Assembly: GCA_026168805.1 (NCBI GenBank)
Contig: JAPFDS010000031.1
Location: forward strand, 1 to 64,000
Length of the DNA stretch: 64,000 nt
DNA from: Caryophanales bacterium
Lineage (GTDB): Bacteria; Bacillota; Bacilli; Bacillales; Amphibacillaceae
Reading direction: 5' to 3'
Of this stretch, positions 28,774 through 39,710 are shown piece by piece. Made by a program: the position numbers and the translations under genes. How positions within the stretch are numbered: position 1 is the first letter of the stretch; each line of letters opens with the position of its first letter. The notes below the pieces were generated by a model. It saw nothing but the letters and a program-made list of their open reading frames with translations. It did no database searches and was not told where the DNA came from.

Positions 28774-30135
28774 TTAATCTGCATCTGTGAAAAGCTCATC
28801 TTCTTCATGTTTGTCAGCTTTTTCTCTTCCTGGTAAAGCAATATTTAATAGGACACCAACGATGGCTGATAGTGCCATTCCAGCAATTTGAACATTTTCT
28901 CCAATATTGATGTATGCTCCACCAATTCCGATCACTAAAATGACAGAAGAAATGATTAGATTGCGTTTGTTGTTTAAGTCGATTTGATTGTCAATTAACA
29001 TGCGCAGACCATTGGATGCAATAATACCAAATAGGAGGATAGACACTCCCCCCATAACTGCTTGAGGAATCGAACTAATCAGCGCCGTAATAATTCCTGT
29101 AAAACCGAAGAATATGGCTAGAACAGCTGCTCCACCGATGACGAACACACTAAATACACGAGTGATTGCCAGTACGCCAATGTTTTCACCATACGTCGTG
29201 TTTGGCGGACCACCAATGAGCGCGGCAAGCATTGTCGCAACCCCATCACCCAAAATAGATTTGTGTAATCCTGGATCTTTAATGACATTTCTGCCAATCA
29301 CTTTCGATAGAACCATTTGATCGCCGATATGTTCGGATATCGTCACGAGTGCAATGGGTACCATAATGAAAACAATGTCCCAATTAAACACTTCAAGTGG
29401 TGCATAATGAACAAAGGGGATTAAGAATTCGGGCATATGAAAAATGGATGTGAAAAACTCACCTATGGATGACGCTGAAGTAAGTTTATCCCACTCCATT
29501 GCTAACCCTGTTGTATCTACAATCTTTTGTGTCAAAGCAAATACATATCCAACAACAATTCCGATGAGAATAGGAATAATTCCGAAGAATCCTTTGAAAA
29601 ACATGGTCGCGATAATTGTTGCTGTGAGCGTTACGAGTGCAACAAGAAAATGTGTTCCGCTATATATCGGTTCATCCGCGTCTGGTAAGTGCATGGCCAT
29701 ATCAATCGCAACTGGTGCAAGTCCTAAACCAATCACAGCAATAACCGGTCCTACAACAATTGGAGGTAATAAATGAATGAGCCATTGTACACCTAGTGTA
29801 TGAAGTCCTAGAGCAATCAAGCCATATAATGCCCCTGCCAAAAAACCACCAATCATTGCTCCCTCAGGTCCTGAGGCCATTGAAACGATGATAATCGGAT
29901 TGATAAATGCAAAACTAGATCCTAAATATGCTGGGACTTTTCCGCGTGTGATAAATAAATATATGATTGTTCCAAGTCCACTTGAAATGAGGGCGACAGA
30001 AACCGGTAAATCTGTTAAGTGTGGAACTAATATGGTCGCTCCAAACATTGCAAATAAGTGTTGAATACTTAATAAAAACCATTGCCTGATTTTAGGTACT
30101 TCGTTTACGTCCATAATCATTTTGTCATTATTCAT
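28774..30135 (-). CDS. pyrP: Uracil permease PyrP (NCS2/UraA family)
   Basis: 453-aa polytopic uracil:H+ symporter with about 14 hydrophobic segments. The N-terminal QHLFAMFGATILVP and the central ISEHIGDQ motif are typical of UraA. A GGGGGA site precedes the ATG. Expression is set by the PyrR attenuator immediately upstream. Confidence 0.94.
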   Translation of the reverse strand: MNNDKMIMDVNEVPKIRQWFLLSIQHLFAMFGATILVPHLTDLPVSVALISSGLGTIIYLFITRGKVPAYLGSSFAFINPIIIVSMASGPEGAMIGGFLAGALYGLIALGLHTLGVQWLIHLLPPIVVGPVIAVIGLGLAPVAIDMAMHLPDADEPIYSGTHFLVALVTLTATIIATMFFKGFFGIIPILIGIVVGYVFALTQKIVDTTGLAMEWDKLTSASSIGEFFTSIFHMPEFLIPFVHYAPLEVFNWDIVFIMVPIALVTISEHIGDQMVLSKVIGRNVIKDPGLHKSILGDGVATMLAALIGGPPNTTYGENIGVLAITRVFSVFVIGGAAVLAIFFGFTGIITALISSIPQAVMGGVSILLFGIIASNGLRMLIDNQIDLNNKRNLIISSVILVIGIGGAYINIGENVQIAGMALSAIVGVLLNIALPGREKADKHEEDELFTDAD

Positions 30136-30164
30136 CTATATTCCCCCGATGTTTGATCAACTTT

Positions 30165-30270
30165 TCCCATAAAAAAAATCTCTTTGCAAAAGGTCGCAAA
30201 GAGATACCATGTCATTCATATACATGGTTTCTAGTTAGCCACCTTGTAAGCCTCTCTGGACTTAATTAAA
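30165..30270 (-). promoter_or_regulatory. PyrR-dependent attenuator between pyrR and pyrP
   Basis: On the minus strand the binding loop AAGTCCAGAGAGGCTTACAAGG (complement of 30242-30263) matches the PyrR anti-antiterminator consensus. It is followed by a terminator hairpin (ATCTCTTTGC...GCAAAGAGAT, 30178-30204) and eight T. When UMP is plentiful, PyrR binding should favour termination. Confidence 0.93.
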
Positions 30271-30281
30271 GGTTGATCATT

Positions 30282-30845
<564 letters not shown>

Positions 30846-30857
30846 TTAACTGTTCTT

Positions 30858-30975
30858 TTCCATAAAAAAATGCCTTTTTCCAAAGAGGAAAAAAGGCACA
30901 TGGAAATCTATGTGTAGCCTACTACTTCACACAGATAATCTCGCTTCTTTTTTAGCCTCACAGGACTAGATTAAA
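30858..30975 (-). promoter_or_regulatory. PyrR-dependent attenuator in the pyrR leader
   Basis: The PyrR-loop sequence CTAGTCCTGTGAGGCT (minus strand, complement of 30953-30968) lies upstream of a terminator hairpin TGCCTTTTTTCC/GGAAAAAGGCA with seven T (30863-30898). The loop deviates at one or two positions from the stronger copy upstream of pyrP. Confidence 0.9.
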
Positions 30976-30997
30976 AGAACATATGTAATTACATTTA

Positions 30998-31026
30998 ATA
31001 TTACATATCCAATCTGTAAATGTCAA
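30998..31026 (-). promoter_or_regulatory. Sigma-A promoter of the pyr operon
   Basis: Consensus TTGACA (31021-31026) and TAATAT (30998-31003) with a 17-nt spacer, just past the rluD stop codon. Transcription would start near 30991, giving a leader of about 160 nt that contains the attenuator. Confidence 0.9.
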
Positions 31027-31033
31027 TACATTT

Positions 31034-31939
31034 TTATTTAAAACCTAATATTTTATATTCCTTTTCAAATGGTGCTGGAGGTTTTATCGTGAACTCCATT
31101 TGTTCTTTTGTCAATGGATGTCTAAATGCAAGGTGACTAGCAAATAGCATTTGGCCCTTAGGATGTTTATTTCGTCCATTTCCATAGAGAGGATCATGAA
31201 CGATTGGATGTTGAATATACTGCATATGTACACGTATTTGATGGGTTCTCCCCGTCTCTAACTCACATGAGACATGTGTGTAATCATTTGTCCGATGTAA
31301 GACACGAAAATATGTTTTTGCATATCTTCCCTCATCATGAACAGACATCTTCAGACGATTATGTGGGTCCCGTCCAATGGGAGCTTCAATCACGCCATGT
31401 TCATGATCGACTTGTCCATGAACAAGTGCTTCATACTTCCTAATAATTTCTCGCTTTTTAAATGCTTCTAATAAAATATTCAATGCCTCATCCGTCTTTG
31501 CAACGACAAGAAGCCCACTCGTATCCTTATCAATGCGATGGACAATTCCCGGGCGTTCTGAATCAGCGAACGCTAATTGGTTTGTGTGGTGCAGTAACGC
31601 ATTTACAAGCGTTCCGCTCGTTTGATGATGAGTTGGATGAACGACCATACCTGATTCTTTATTGATCACGATGATCGCATCATCTTCATAAACAATATGT
31701 AACGGAATATCTTCCGGCAAAATATTTCTAGGGTTGTCTTCGGGAATACCCCATGATAAAAGATCACCTTTTTTACATTTGTAATTCGGGCGTACTTTTT
31801 TCTCATTGATTAAAATATGCCCTTCATCGATAAGTTTTTGCGCTTTTGTTCTTGAAATTTCAGGACTATAATAAGACATTATTTTATCAATTCTTTCGCC
31901 GATATGTTGGTCTTCAATTGTTTGTTGAGATACCATCAT
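31034..31939 (-). CDS. RluD-family 23S rRNA pseudouridine synthase (YlyB)
   Basis: 301-aa RluA/RluD-type pseudouridine synthase. It has an N-terminal S4 RNA-binding domain (about residues 14-75), then the catalytic motif [15 protein letters not shown] with the essential Asp, and RTHQIRVHM. The ATG overlaps the lspA stop (ATGA) with AAGGGAAGG upstream, so it is translationally coupled to lspA. The exact uridine modified cannot be read from sequence. Confidence 0.93.
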   Translation of the reverse strand: MMVSQQTIEDQHIGERIDKIMSYYSPEISRTKAQKLIDEGHILINEKKVRPNYKCKKGDLLSWGIPEDNPRNILPEDIPLHIVYEDDAIIVINKESGMVVHPTHHQTSGTLVNALLHHTNQLAFADSERPGIVHRIDKDTSGLLVVAKTDEALNILLEAFKKREIIRKYEALVHGQVDHEHGVIEAPIGRDPHNRLKMSVHDEGRYAKTYFRVLHRTNDYTHVSCELETGRTHQIRVHMQYIQHPIVHDPLYGNGRNKHPKGQMLFASHLAFRHPLTKEQMEFTIKPPAPFEKEYKILGFK

Positions 31940-32406
31940 TTAGATGCCTTCCCTTTCAACTTATCTTCAAAAAGTGTGGCGATTAACAGGCCGATGACTC
32001 CCACTACAAGGGCAGAATCCGCAATGTTGAAGATTGGGTAATCATATGTGAATATAATAAAGTCTAGAAAATCGACAACTTCTTTTCTAAAAAGACGATC
32101 GATAAAATTTCCGATTGCTCCACCAAGGACAAGGCTTAATGAAATAGCTAATAAAGTAAAGTTTCGAGCATAGCGTTGCATATAGTAAATTAATCCAATA
32201 ACAACGATTGCAGTAATGATGTAAAAGAACATCATTTTTCCTTGTAAAATCCCCCATGCGGCCCCTTCATTTCGATGAGATGTTAAATAAAAGAATCCAT
32301 CAATCATTGGAATCTGTTCATACACATCCATCTTCGTAATGACTAGCCATTTAGAGAGTTGGTCAATACCAATAATAACTACAGCTAATAAATAATATCT
32401 AATCAT
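31936..32406 (-). CDS. lspA: Lipoprotein signal peptidase (signal peptidase II)
   Basis: 156-aa membrane aspartic protease that removes lipoprotein signal peptides after diacylglyceryl modification. Four transmembrane helices are predictable. The conserved NEGAAWG, the catalytic Asp in GNFIDR and the catalytic Asp in [10 protein letters not shown] are intact. Confidence 0.95.
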   Translation of the reverse strand: MIRYYLLAVVIIGIDQLSKWLVITKMDVYEQIPMIDGFFYLTSHRNEGAAWGILQGKMMFFYIITAIVVIGLIYYMQRYARNFTLLAISLSLVLGGAIGNFIDRLFRKEVVDFLDFIIFTYDYPIFNIADSALVVGVIGLLIATLFEDKLKGKASK

Positions 32407-32510
32407 TCATTTTCCTCCGATATTCTAACAATGTGCACGTATAGTAGTTTACCATAGATTTTTTTATTTAACGATATATTTTATTTGATAACCTTCACTC
32501 AGTATTCCAT

Positions 32511-32547
32511 TTAAAAACTCCCTTATGTATGTACATACATAAGGGAG
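32511..32547 (-). terminator. Terminator of ileS (30-nt perfect palindrome)
   Basis: CTCCCTTATGTATGT and its exact complement adjoin with no unpaired bases in between, followed by five T on the minus strand. It lies just past the ileS stop codon. Confidence 0.85.
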
Positions 32548-32553
32548 ATATCA

Positions 32554-35310
32554 TTATTGTTCGTAATTCTCTTCTACAACGGTAGCACAACGCATACAGA
32601 GTGATGGATGTTTCTCACTCTCACCTACTGTATTTGCTGAAACCCAGCACCGTTCACAAACCACTCCGTCATGTTTTTCAACAAAAACAGATACATGTTT
32701 GTATTCTTTTGCTTCGTCATGCTCCTCAGCAACTTCTGCTTCAGATACAATTAACATTTGATGCAAATATGGAATGGAAGCTAATACACTTGCTGCTTCT
32801 TTTGTTTGAGGGACAATCGTAACTTTTGACTCAAGTGACTTACCAATCATCTTCTCATCACGAGCTTCCTCAAGTGCTTTTAATACATCATCTCTAATTT
32901 CCATAAACAGGCGCCATTTATCTAATTGAACTTCATCATCATATACATGTATAGGCTCAGGAATTGTCGTAAATTGGACATATTCTTCCTTCTCACCTGG
33001 AATGTATTCCCATACCTCTTCCATCGTATGTGGAAGAATTGGTGTTAATAACTGTACGAGTGAAACGAGTGTATCATAGTAAACCGTTTGAATACTTCTG
33101 CGACGGTGATTTTCTCTTGCCTCAATATATAAAATGTCTTTTGCAAAGTCTAAATAGAATGAACTAAGTTCTACAGCACAAAAGTCATGAATGCTATGAT
33201 AGACAGATGAGAATTCAAATTTTTCATAGGCTGCACGTGCAGAATCAATTTGACGTTGTAGGCGGTAAAACATATATTGATCCACTTCTTCTAAATCGTC
33301 TACTGCAACACGATCTGTCGCAGGATCAAAGTCAGCAATATTTCCTAGCATAAAGCGGAACGTATTTCTAATTTTACGATAAGACTCTGATACTTGGCGT
33401 AAAATTTCATCAGATAAACGAACATCTGCTTGGTAATCTACAGATGACACCCAAAATCGTAAAATGTCAGCTCCGTATTGCTTAATCACTTTCGCAGGAG
33501 ATGTAATATTCCCTAGAGATTTACTCATCTTCTTCCCTTTACCATCTAAAACCATACCATGGCTGATCACATTTTTATAAGGAGCTTTTCCAGAAATAGC
33601 TACCGATGTTGTTAGCGACGAGTTAAACCAACCTCTGTACTGGTCTGATCCTTCTAAATATACATCTGCTGGGCGACGTTGTCCTTCACGCTCTACTAAC
33701 ACCGCTTCATGTGAAGAACCAGAATCAAACCAAACATCCATAATATCTACTTCTTTTGTAAATGTATTATTTGGACTATTTGGATGGGTAAATCCTTCCG
33801 GAAGTAATTCTTTTGCTTCTTTTTCAAACCAAATATTTGAACCATGCTCACTAAATAATTGTTCCACATGGGCAATCGTTTCATCCGTTATAATTGGTGT
33901 ACCATCTTCTGCATAAAAGACCGGAATAGGTACCCCCCACGAACGCTGACGAGAAATACACCAATCTTCTCGATCTCTGAACATATTGTACATCCGCGTT
34001 TCTCCCCAAGCTGGCAGCCATTCCACTTCTTTAATTTCGCCTAGCACTTCATCACGAAACGCTTTAATCGAAGCAAACCACTGAGAAGTCGCTCGCGTAA
34101 TGGTCGGTTTTTTCGTACGCCAGTCATGTGGATAGGAGTGTGTAATAAATGACAGGTGTAACATGGCACCATTTTCTTCAAGCTTTTCAGTAATTGGCTT
34201 ATTTGCTTCATCATAGAAAAGTCCTTCAAATCCAGGAGCTTCCTCTGTTAAGTAACCTTTATCATTGACTGGGCTTAGTGGGTCAATGCCGTACTCACGC
34301 GCAACATAAAAGTCATCATCCCCATGTCCTGGTGCTGTATGTACACACCCGGTACCTGCATCAATTGTTACGTGATTTCCAAGCATCACGAGAGAGTCAC
34401 GGTCATAAAATGGATGACGTGTAACAATTCGATCAGCTTTTTTACCAACAAAAGATTCGACAATTTCTGGATTTTCCCAGTCTAATTCATTGGCAATTGC
34501 ATCTAATAAATCATGAGCAACTACGTATCGTTCTCCATTCACTTTAACGATATTATATTCTAAATCAGGATGAAGTGAGATCCCTAAGTTTGCTGGAATT
34601 GTCCAAGGAGTTGTCGTCCAAATGACGAATTTATCCCCTTTTTGTAAAAGGTCTTTTCCATCAGTTACTTCAAAACTGACATAAATGGAAGGTGAACGTT
34701 TATCATGGTATTCAATTTCAGCTTCCGCAAGCGCTGATTCTGAAGAAGGTGACCAATGAACTGGACGTAACCCTTTGTAAATATAGCCTTTTTTAGCCAT
34801 TTCACCAAACACTCGAATTTGTGCAGCTTCATAGTCTTTCGTCAATGTAATATAAGGATTATCCCAGTCTGCACGCATGCCTAATTGCTTGCGTTGTTCA
34901 CGCTGATTTTCAATTTGTTTCCATGCGTATTCAGCACACAGTTGTCTAAATTCCGCTACAGAAATCTCGCTACGCTTGACCTTATTATTTTTCGTTAATG
35001 CTGTTTCAATGGGTAGTCCATGTGTATCCCAACCTGGAATTAGCGGTGCATAATACCCGGTCATCGATTTATAGCGTGTAATAAAATCTTTTAAAATATT
35101 GTTCAGCGCATGTCCTGCGTGTAAATCACCATTCGCAAACGGTGGTCCATCATGTAAAATATAGGATTCTTTCCCTTTGTTTTTCTCAAGGCCACGTTCA
35201 TATACGTTATCTTCAAACCATTGCTCTCTACGAACTGGCTCTTTGTTTGGTAAATTTCCACGCATTGGGAATTTCGTTTTCGGCATTAATAAAGTGTCTT
35301 TATATTCCAT
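32554..35310 (-). CDS. ileS: Isoleucyl-tRNA synthetase
   Basis: 918-aa class I synthetase. The HIGH-type motif HAGH (in [11 protein letters not shown]), the CP1 editing domain, the KMSKS motif [10 protein letters not shown] and the C-terminal zinc cysteines (CERC and CMRC) are present. This is the eubacterial IleS1-type layout. Expression is controlled by the T-box leader directly upstream. Confidence 0.97.
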   Translation of the reverse strand: MEYKDTLLMPKTKFPMRGNLPNKEPVRREQWFEDNVYERGLEKNKGKESYILHDGPPFANGDLHAGHALNNILKDFITRYKSMTGYYAPLIPGWDTHGLPIETALTKNNKVKRSEISVAEFRQLCAEYAWKQIENQREQRKQLGMRADWDNPYITLTKDYEAAQIRVFGEMAKKGYIYKGLRPVHWSPSSESALAEAEIEYHDKRSPSIYVSFEVTDGKDLLQKGDKFVIWTTTPWTIPANLGISLHPDLEYNIVKVNGERYVVAHDLLDAIANELDWENPEIVESFVGKKADRIVTRHPFYDRDSLVMLGNHVTIDAGTGCVHTAPGHGDDDFYVAREYGIDPLSPVNDKGYLTEEAPGFEGLFYDEANKPITEKLEENGAMLHLSFITHSYPHDWRTKKPTITRATSQWFASIKAFRDEVLGEIKEVEWLPAWGETRMYNMFRDREDWCISRQRSWGVPIPVFYAEDGTPIITDETIAHVEQLFSEHGSNIWFEKEAKELLPEGFTHPNSPNNTFTKEVDIMDVWFDSGSSHEAVLVEREGQRRPADVYLEGSDQYRGWFNSSLTTSVAISGKAPYKNVISHGMVLDGKGKKMSKSLGNITSPAKVIKQYGADILRFWVSSVDYQADVRLSDEILRQVSESYRKIRNTFRFMLGNIADFDPATDRVAVDDLEEVDQYMFYRLQRQIDSARAAYEKFEFSSVYHSIHDFCAVELSSFYLDFAKDILYIEARENHRRRSIQTVYYDTLVSLVQLLTPILPHTMEEVWEYIPGEKEEYVQFTTIPEPIHVYDDEVQLDKWRLFMEIRDDVLKALEEARDEKMIGKSLESKVTIVPQTKEAASVLASIPYLHQMLIVSEAEVAEEHDEAKEYKHVSVFVEKHDGVVCERCWVSANTVGESEKHPSLCMRCATVVEENYEQ

Positions 35311-35338
35311 CTAACCATCCTCCTAAGATTTATACGTA

Positions 35339-35600
35339 CAAAAAAAGCCTTCTTCATCCCTAAAGGGACGAGAAAGCTCGTTATACCACCCTTATAAGTT
35401 CATAAAACATGTAAACTTACATACAGAAGCTCTTAACGCGAACAAACGTCTCTTCTACTAAAATTTCGAATGAGATACTCCAGAGGGATCATCTAAAAGG
35501 ACTAGTTTAGGCTTTCACCATTTCCTAAATCGCTTTTGCTAGCTTGTCTCTTAGCATATCTCTGTCATCGTACTACATATTCAATTTGTCTATTTCTTAC
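35339..35600 (-). promoter_or_regulatory. T-box riboswitch (Ile) leader of ileS
   Basis: Minus-strand leader with a long stem I, an ATC triplet in the putative specifier loop (complement of 35474-35476, context GAGTATCTC), the antiterminator T-box sequence GGGTGGTATAACGAG (near 35380-35394) and a terminator stem with seven T (35341-35385). Uncharged tRNA-Ile would stabilise the antiterminator. It accounts for most of the 346-nt gap between ileS and divIVA. Confidence 0.93.
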
Positions 35601-35605
35601 TATGA

Positions 35606-35634
35606 ATTATATGTAATATCGTCCAAAACGTCAA
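35606..35634 (-). promoter_or_regulatory. Sigma-A promoter of ileS
   Basis: TTGACG (35629-35634), a 17-nt spacer and a perfect TATAAT (35606-35611), placing the start of transcription at the 5' end of the T-box leader. Confidence 0.9.
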
Positions 35635-35656
35635 GATGTAACGCATTCGCTGACTT

Positions 35657-36148
35657 TTATTCAACCATTTCTGCTTCTTCTTCAGCCTCTTCAAATAGAT
35701 CTTCCCAATCATCTGAACCAATAAGTTCCAATTGGGCTTCGATCAACATTTTCAAACGGGTTCTAAAAACCTTACCTTGTTTTTTTACGTCTTCATTTTC
35801 TAAATAAATTTGGCGTGATTCATTTAACGCTTCATTTACGATCCGGTCCGCATTTTTTTCAGCTTCTTTAATAATTAATTTAGACTCTTTTCGGGCATTA
35901 CCCTTTACTTCTTCTGCTGTTTCTTGAGCGACTAATATGGATCGATTTAATGTGTCTTCAATGTTCGAAAAGTGTCCAATTTTCTCTTCCAATTCTTTAA
36001 CTTTCTGTTCCAAGTCATTCCGTTCACGAATGCTGATTTCATAATCTTTAATGATTTGGTCTAGAAAACTATTGACCTCATCTTCATCATATCCACGAAA
36101 GCTTTTCGTAAACTCTTTATTATGAATATCAAGTGGTGATAATGGCAC
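35657..36148 (-). CDS. divIVA: Cell-division/polarity protein DivIVA
   Basis: 163-aa coiled-coil protein that gathers at negatively curved membrane (septa and poles), recruits MinJ/MinD and, in sporulation, anchors the origin region through RacA. The N-terminal membrane-binding domain (LDIHNKEFTKSFRGYDEDEVN, containing the conserved Phe and Arg of FRGYDEDEV) and the heptad-rich coiled coil are clear. The start is GTG at 36148 with GGAGG seven nt upstream. An exact Spo0A box lies just upstream. Confidence 0.95.
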   Translation of the reverse strand: MPLSPLDIHNKEFTKSFRGYDEDEVNSFLDQIIKDYEISIRERNDLEQKVKELEEKIGHFSNIEDTLNRSILVAQETAEEVKGNARKESKLIIKEAEKNADRIVNEALNESRQIYLENEDVKKQGKVFRTRLKMLIEAQLELIGSDDWEDLFEEAEEEAEMVE

Positions 36149-36186
36149 AATGCCACCTCCTTAGCTCTATGGTACGTGCAAAAAAA

Positions 36187-36194
36187 TTGTCGAA
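36187..36194. promoter_or_regulatory. Candidate Spo0A box upstream of divIVA
   Basis: TTGTCGAA is an exact match to the Spo0A box core and lies about 40 nt upstream of the divIVA start. On the minus strand it overlaps TTCGAC, a possible -35 placed 17 nt from CATAGA. Confidence 0.4.
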
Positions 36195-36217
36195 TAATGA
36201 TTATTTAGTGATTATTT

Positions 36218-36994
36218 CTATTTTAACAGTCCTACAGTAATTCGCAACCTGTCTTTGCGTGTTTTTCCATGAATAGACTGCAGGGAACTTCGACCTTTAC
36301 CTCTAACAGAGAAGAGATCCCCTTCTTCAACGATAAATGCAGGATCTTCTACGACTTTAAAATTCACTCGAACAAACTTTCTTTGAATATATCGAGCGGC
36401 CTCTTTGCGAGAGATGTGATACATTTCTTTCAGTAAAACATCTAATCGCTTCGAGGAAATTATTTTGTCCTGCAATATCCATTCGTCAGGTTGTCCAACC
36501 CATTCATCTAAAGCTCTCGTTTCAAATGTCACATTCGCTCGCTTAATCGATGTAAAGTTAGCCAAAATATAGGAACTAATCTCCTCTGCTACAACGATTT
36601 GAATCATTCCATCACCGACGTAAACGTCACCAAGTTTATTGCGTTCAATACCTAGTGATAAAAAGGCGCCTAAGACATCTCGGTGGGATAACTTCATAAA
36701 CTTTTGATTATACGTTGTTTGTAATAATACACATTGGAATGCTTCTTGGTCAATTGATTCATAGAACGGTCGAATAACTAAGCGTTTTCGTTCTGCATCA
36801 TCAACACCCCCATGCATATTCCAATGAATAACGTCATGGTTGGTCCTTAATATTGATCGGGCAATATGTTGCTCTCTTGGATCTAGAAAATCGGACCGTT
36901 TGGATATATATAAGTGTTCGACCGCATCTTTCCATGAAAGAATTTGATCAATAAATGTGCGCTCTTCCTCACGAAAATGTTGATAAATACTCAT
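36218..36994 (-). CDS. ylmH: S4-domain RNA-binding protein YlmH
   Basis: 258-aa protein with a C-terminal S4 domain (about residues 180-240, KRLDVLLKEMYHISRKEAARYIQ). It binds the 50S subunit; work in B. subtilis implicates YlmH in ribosome quality control alongside RqcP and RqcH. rqcH is also in this window but not in the same operon. It sits in the conserved sepF-ylmG-ylmH-divIVA run. Confidence 0.92.
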   Translation of the reverse strand: MSIYQHFREEERTFIDQILSWKDAVEHLYISKRSDFLDPREQHIARSILRTNHDVIHWNMHGGVDDAERKRLVIRPFYESIDQEAFQCVLLQTTYNQKFMKLSHRDVLGAFLSLGIERNKLGDVYVGDGMIQIVVAEEISSYILANFTSIKRANVTFETRALDEWVGQPDEWILQDKIISSKRLDVLLKEMYHISRKEAARYIQRKFVRVNFKVVEDPAFIVEEGDLFSVRGKGRSSLQSIHGKTRKDRLRITVGLLK

Positions 36995-37007
36995 CTTTTC
37001 ACTACCT

Positions 37008-37283
37008 TTATAAACCGAAAAATGTTATAAACACTTGTGCTAGACCAGTCTGTGCTAGTCTTAAAAGGATCAGAGCGACGAGTGGAGATATATCGACCAT
37101 TCCGAGTGGCGGAATAAACCTTCTAAATATTTCTAAAAAAGGTTCATATATTTGACTAAAAACTTGTCCTACACTTGATTCTCGCGCTCCTGGGAACCAG
37201 GACATGAGAATATAAACCAGCATTCCTACTGAATATAAATTAAGCGCTACACTTAATGTTTGATAAATCTTAAACGTCAACAT
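37008..37283 (-). CDS. ylmG: YggT-family membrane protein YlmG
   Basis: 91-aa protein with two hydrophobic segments (about 8-30 and 65-88) flanking the YggT signature (FPGARESSVGQ, EPFLEIFRRFIPP). Function is not firmly known; homologues affect division and membrane organisation. It lies between sepF and ylmH with short gaps. Confidence 0.92.
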   Translation of the reverse strand: MLTFKIYQTLSVALNLYSVGMLVYILMSWFPGARESSVGQVFSQIYEPFLEIFRRFIPPLGMVDISPLVALILLRLAQTGLAQVFITFFGL

Positions 37284-37289
37284 CCATTA

Positions 37290-37715
37290 TTACCACCCTT
37301 TATTAAACTCCTCTACATCATCTAAGGTTTCACGGATTGAACCTGATACTTCTACATTGTCAGGCGTGCACAAAAATGTCTGTGAGCCTAGCTTTTGTAT
37401 ATCCCCTTCAACCGCATACACCGTCCCACTTAAAAAGTCGACGATTCGTTTCGCCTGATCATGATGTACTTGCTCTAAATTAATGACAACAGAGCGTCGA
37501 TTGACAATGTTATCAGCAATATCTTGAGCTTCATCATATGATTTCGGTTCACATAAAACAACTTTAGAAGTCGTTTGTTTCATACTTGTTAACTTAACGA
37601 CATTTTCTTGATCGACAGATCGTTCCTCTGGTGAAAGTTCTTCTTCATGCTCATCCACATATTCATACGTATCATCTACATTAAATAATGAACGAAACTT
37701 GTTTTTAAATCCCAT
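37290..37715 (-). CDS. sepF: Cell-division protein SepF
   Basis: 141-aa FtsZ partner that binds membrane through its N-terminal amphipathic helix (MGFKNKFRSLFN) and polymerises into rings that tether Z-filaments. The acidic linker and the core (YDEAQDIADNIVNRRSVVINLE) are typical. The start is the ATG at 37715, with AGGTGAGGTG upstream; the GTG three codons earlier is inside that site. Confidence 0.94.
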   Translation of the reverse strand: MGFKNKFRSLFNVDDTYEYVDEHEEELSPEERSVDQENVVKLTSMKQTTSKVVLCEPKSYDEAQDIADNIVNRRSVVINLEQVHHDQAKRIVDFLSGTVYAVEGDIQKLGSQTFLCTPDNVEVSGSIRETLDDVEEFNKGW

Positions 37716-37736
37716 TGTTTTCACCTCACCTTTTGG

Positions 37737-38408
37737 TTATGATCCTACTAGCTTTGAGCCAATTCGAATGTGTGTAGCCCCTTCTTCAATAGCAATCTTA
37801 TAATCGTTACTCATTCCCATTGATAAGTACTTACAAGGTGCATGTGGTTCATTCTTTGCTTGCATGCCATCACGTAGATCAGCTAATTCTTTGAATGTTC
37901 CTCGTAAAACATCCTCATCATCCACATGCGGAGCCATTGTCATTAAGCCTACAATTCGTACTTTTTCATATGTGCGAAGCTCTTCGATAAATGCTTCAAC
38001 TTCACTTGGGTGTAATCCATGCTTTGAATCCTCACCACTTATATTCACTTGAATAAAGCAATCCACTGGTTTGGAAGCTCGGTTCTCAATTTGATTCGCT
38101 ATTGACTTACGATCTAACGAATGAATCATATCGACATCATTTACAATATCTCTCACTTTTCTAGATTGTAATGTTCCAATAAAATGCCAATTTGCCTCTT
38201 CATGAATGGCTTCTTTCTTTTCGATAAATTGTTCTGTACGGTTTTCACCAATATTTGTGACTCCAGATTGAATCGCTTCTTTTGTTCGTTCTATTGTAAC
38301 ATATTTTGTTACCGCTATAATTGAGATTTCATTTGGATCTCTTCCAATCGTATTGCAAATGTCTTGGATATCATTTTGAATATGTACGAGATTCGCTTGT
38401 ACATCCAT
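37737..38408 (-). CDS. ylmE: PLP homeostasis protein (YggS/PROSC family, YlmE)
   Basis: 223-aa single-domain PLP-binding TIM-barrel protein. The Schiff-base lysine lies in IIAVTKYV, and the phosphate-binding LSMGMSNDY and GATHIRIGSKLVG are present. Homologues control pyridoxal phosphate and amino-acid pools rather than catalysing a known reaction. It starts 22 nt after pgeF. Confidence 0.94.
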   Translation of the reverse strand: MDVQANLVHIQNDIQDICNTIGRDPNEISIIAVTKYVTIERTKEAIQSGVTNIGENRTEQFIEKKEAIHEEANWHFIGTLQSRKVRDIVNDVDMIHSLDRKSIANQIENRASKPVDCFIQVNISGEDSKHGLHPSEVEAFIEELRTYEKVRIVGLMTMAPHVDDEDVLRGTFKELADLRDGMQAKNEPHAPCKYLSMGMSNDYKIAIEEGATHIRIGSKLVGS

Positions 38409-38430
38409 TATCGTTGTTTCTCCCCCTATA

Positions 38431-39243
38431 TTATTTCTCTTTAAAACCTATATACCCTAACATGCGACCCGTTACCCCATGATCTCTTCGATGGGAATAA
38501 AACATATCTTTTTCCGAGTAGGTACATAAATCAATCTTATCTATATTATGACGTAATATTCCATATTGTAAAAGGATTTCCATGTTTAATGTATGTAAAT
38601 CGATAAAATAATGTCCTTCTCTTCCACTTCTCACACATGTTTTGGCGAATTTCTCTGGAATATGTCGAATTACATGGTCATCCACTTCGTATTTTTCTTG
38701 GGAAATAGCAGGTCCGATTATAACGTGGATATCTTCGGTGGATGCTCCTTGATGTACCAATTCATCAATCATCTGTGGGCCAATGTTACGAACAGATCCT
38801 TTCCATCCTGCATGGGCGATGCCAACAATGGAAGCCTTCGGGTCAAAAAAGAATAACGGCACACAATCAGCAAAAAATGCTGTACATAATATACCTTTCT
38901 CCTTTGTGATGATTCCATCTATCCCCTCCAGCGCACTTTCCTCGTCTCTTGCCCCTTGCGCCCGGTGGTGTTTAGTCACTACATGCACACGGTTATTGTG
39001 CACTTGTTCCCCACACACCCAAGTGTCTAAGGGAAAATCAATGTGGTCTGCGAGTTGCAATCGATTTTTTAATACGGTATCTTTCTTATCGCCTACATGA
39101 AACCCCATATTCATCGTAGCATAAGGGGCTTTACTATATCCGCCGTACGTCGTTGTAAAACCTACCTCTAAGTCTTCATTATATTGTTTCCACTTGGGAA
39201 ATGTAATGAGATTTTCTTCTGTCTGTATATATGGTGCATTCAT
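38431..39243 (-). CDS. pgeF: Peptidoglycan editing factor PgeF (YlmD, laccase-domain)
   Basis: 270-aa Cu/Zn-binding oxidoreductase-fold protein of the YfiH/PgeF family, which removes wrongly incorporated L-Ser from wall precursors in E. coli and also acts on purine nucleosides in some members. The metal ligands are visible in GEQVHNN, FADCVPLF and AHAGWKGSV. The start at 39243 gives the better spacing from GGAG; an ATG two codons earlier is possible. Confidence 0.9.
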   Translation of the reverse strand: MNAPYIQTEENLITFPKWKQYNEDLEVGFTTTYGGYSKAPYATMNMGFHVGDKKDTVLKNRLQLADHIDFPLDTWVCGEQVHNNRVHVVTKHHRAQGARDEESALEGIDGIITKEKGILCTAFFADCVPLFFFDPKASIVGIAHAGWKGSVRNIGPQMIDELVHQGASTEDIHVIIGPAISQEKYEVDDHVIRHIPEKFAKTCVRSGREGHYFIDLHTLNMEILLQYGILRHNIDKIDLCTYSEKDMFYSHRRDHGVTGRMLGYIGFKEK

Positions 39244-39325
39244 TTCCATTCACTCCGCATTTTTATTCCTTCATTCGTCCTTATTGTACAATAATCCGCA
39301 TCAATTGAGTACTAATTTCTCTTTG

Positions 39326-39598
39326 TTATTGAACCGATGGAGAATCTACAACATACGGTTGTTCATACGTATCCGTCACTAAAATAACATCTGTTCCAAT
39401 CGTGACAATTTGTTCCCAATATACTAGTACCTCCTCTGGCTTATGAAACAAGCCACCAGTACTCGTTTTCGCTAATAAAATAATGGCGATGATCTTACCG
39501 GTGATCGGGTCAATCTCCAAGTCAACAATATGCCCTAATCTCCTCCCACTATTAACGATAATAACTTCTTTTGCTTGCAGTTCCGATAGCATAATCAT
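39326..39598 (-). CDS. ylmC: PRC-barrel protein YlmC/YmxH
   Basis: 90-aa PRC-barrel domain protein (LQAKEVIIVNSGRRLGHI, then DLEIDPITGKI). It is conserved in spore formers next to sigG and its function is not established. GGGAG lies 9 nt ahead of the ATG. It is read towards pgeF, 82 nt away. Confidence 0.88.
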   Translation of the reverse strand: MIMLSELQAKEVIIVNSGRRLGHIVDLEIDPITGKIIAIILLAKTSTGGLFHKPEEVLVYWEQIVTIGTDVILVTDTYEQPYVVDSPSVQ

Positions 39599-39651
39599 AT
39601 GGAAACACTCCCTTTACATCATATATATGCACCGTACATAATATTTAACAT

Positions 39652-39691
39652 ACAAAAAGAACTATCGACTTCCATGGAAGTCAATAGTTCT
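39652..39691 (-). terminator. Terminator of sigG
   Basis: A 16-bp stem with one mismatch (AGAACTATTGACTTCC on the minus strand), closing tightly, is followed by TTTTTG. It separates sigG from ylmC. Confidence 0.85.
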
Positions 39692-39710
39692 TTCTTCTTT
39701 CTAACGGACA

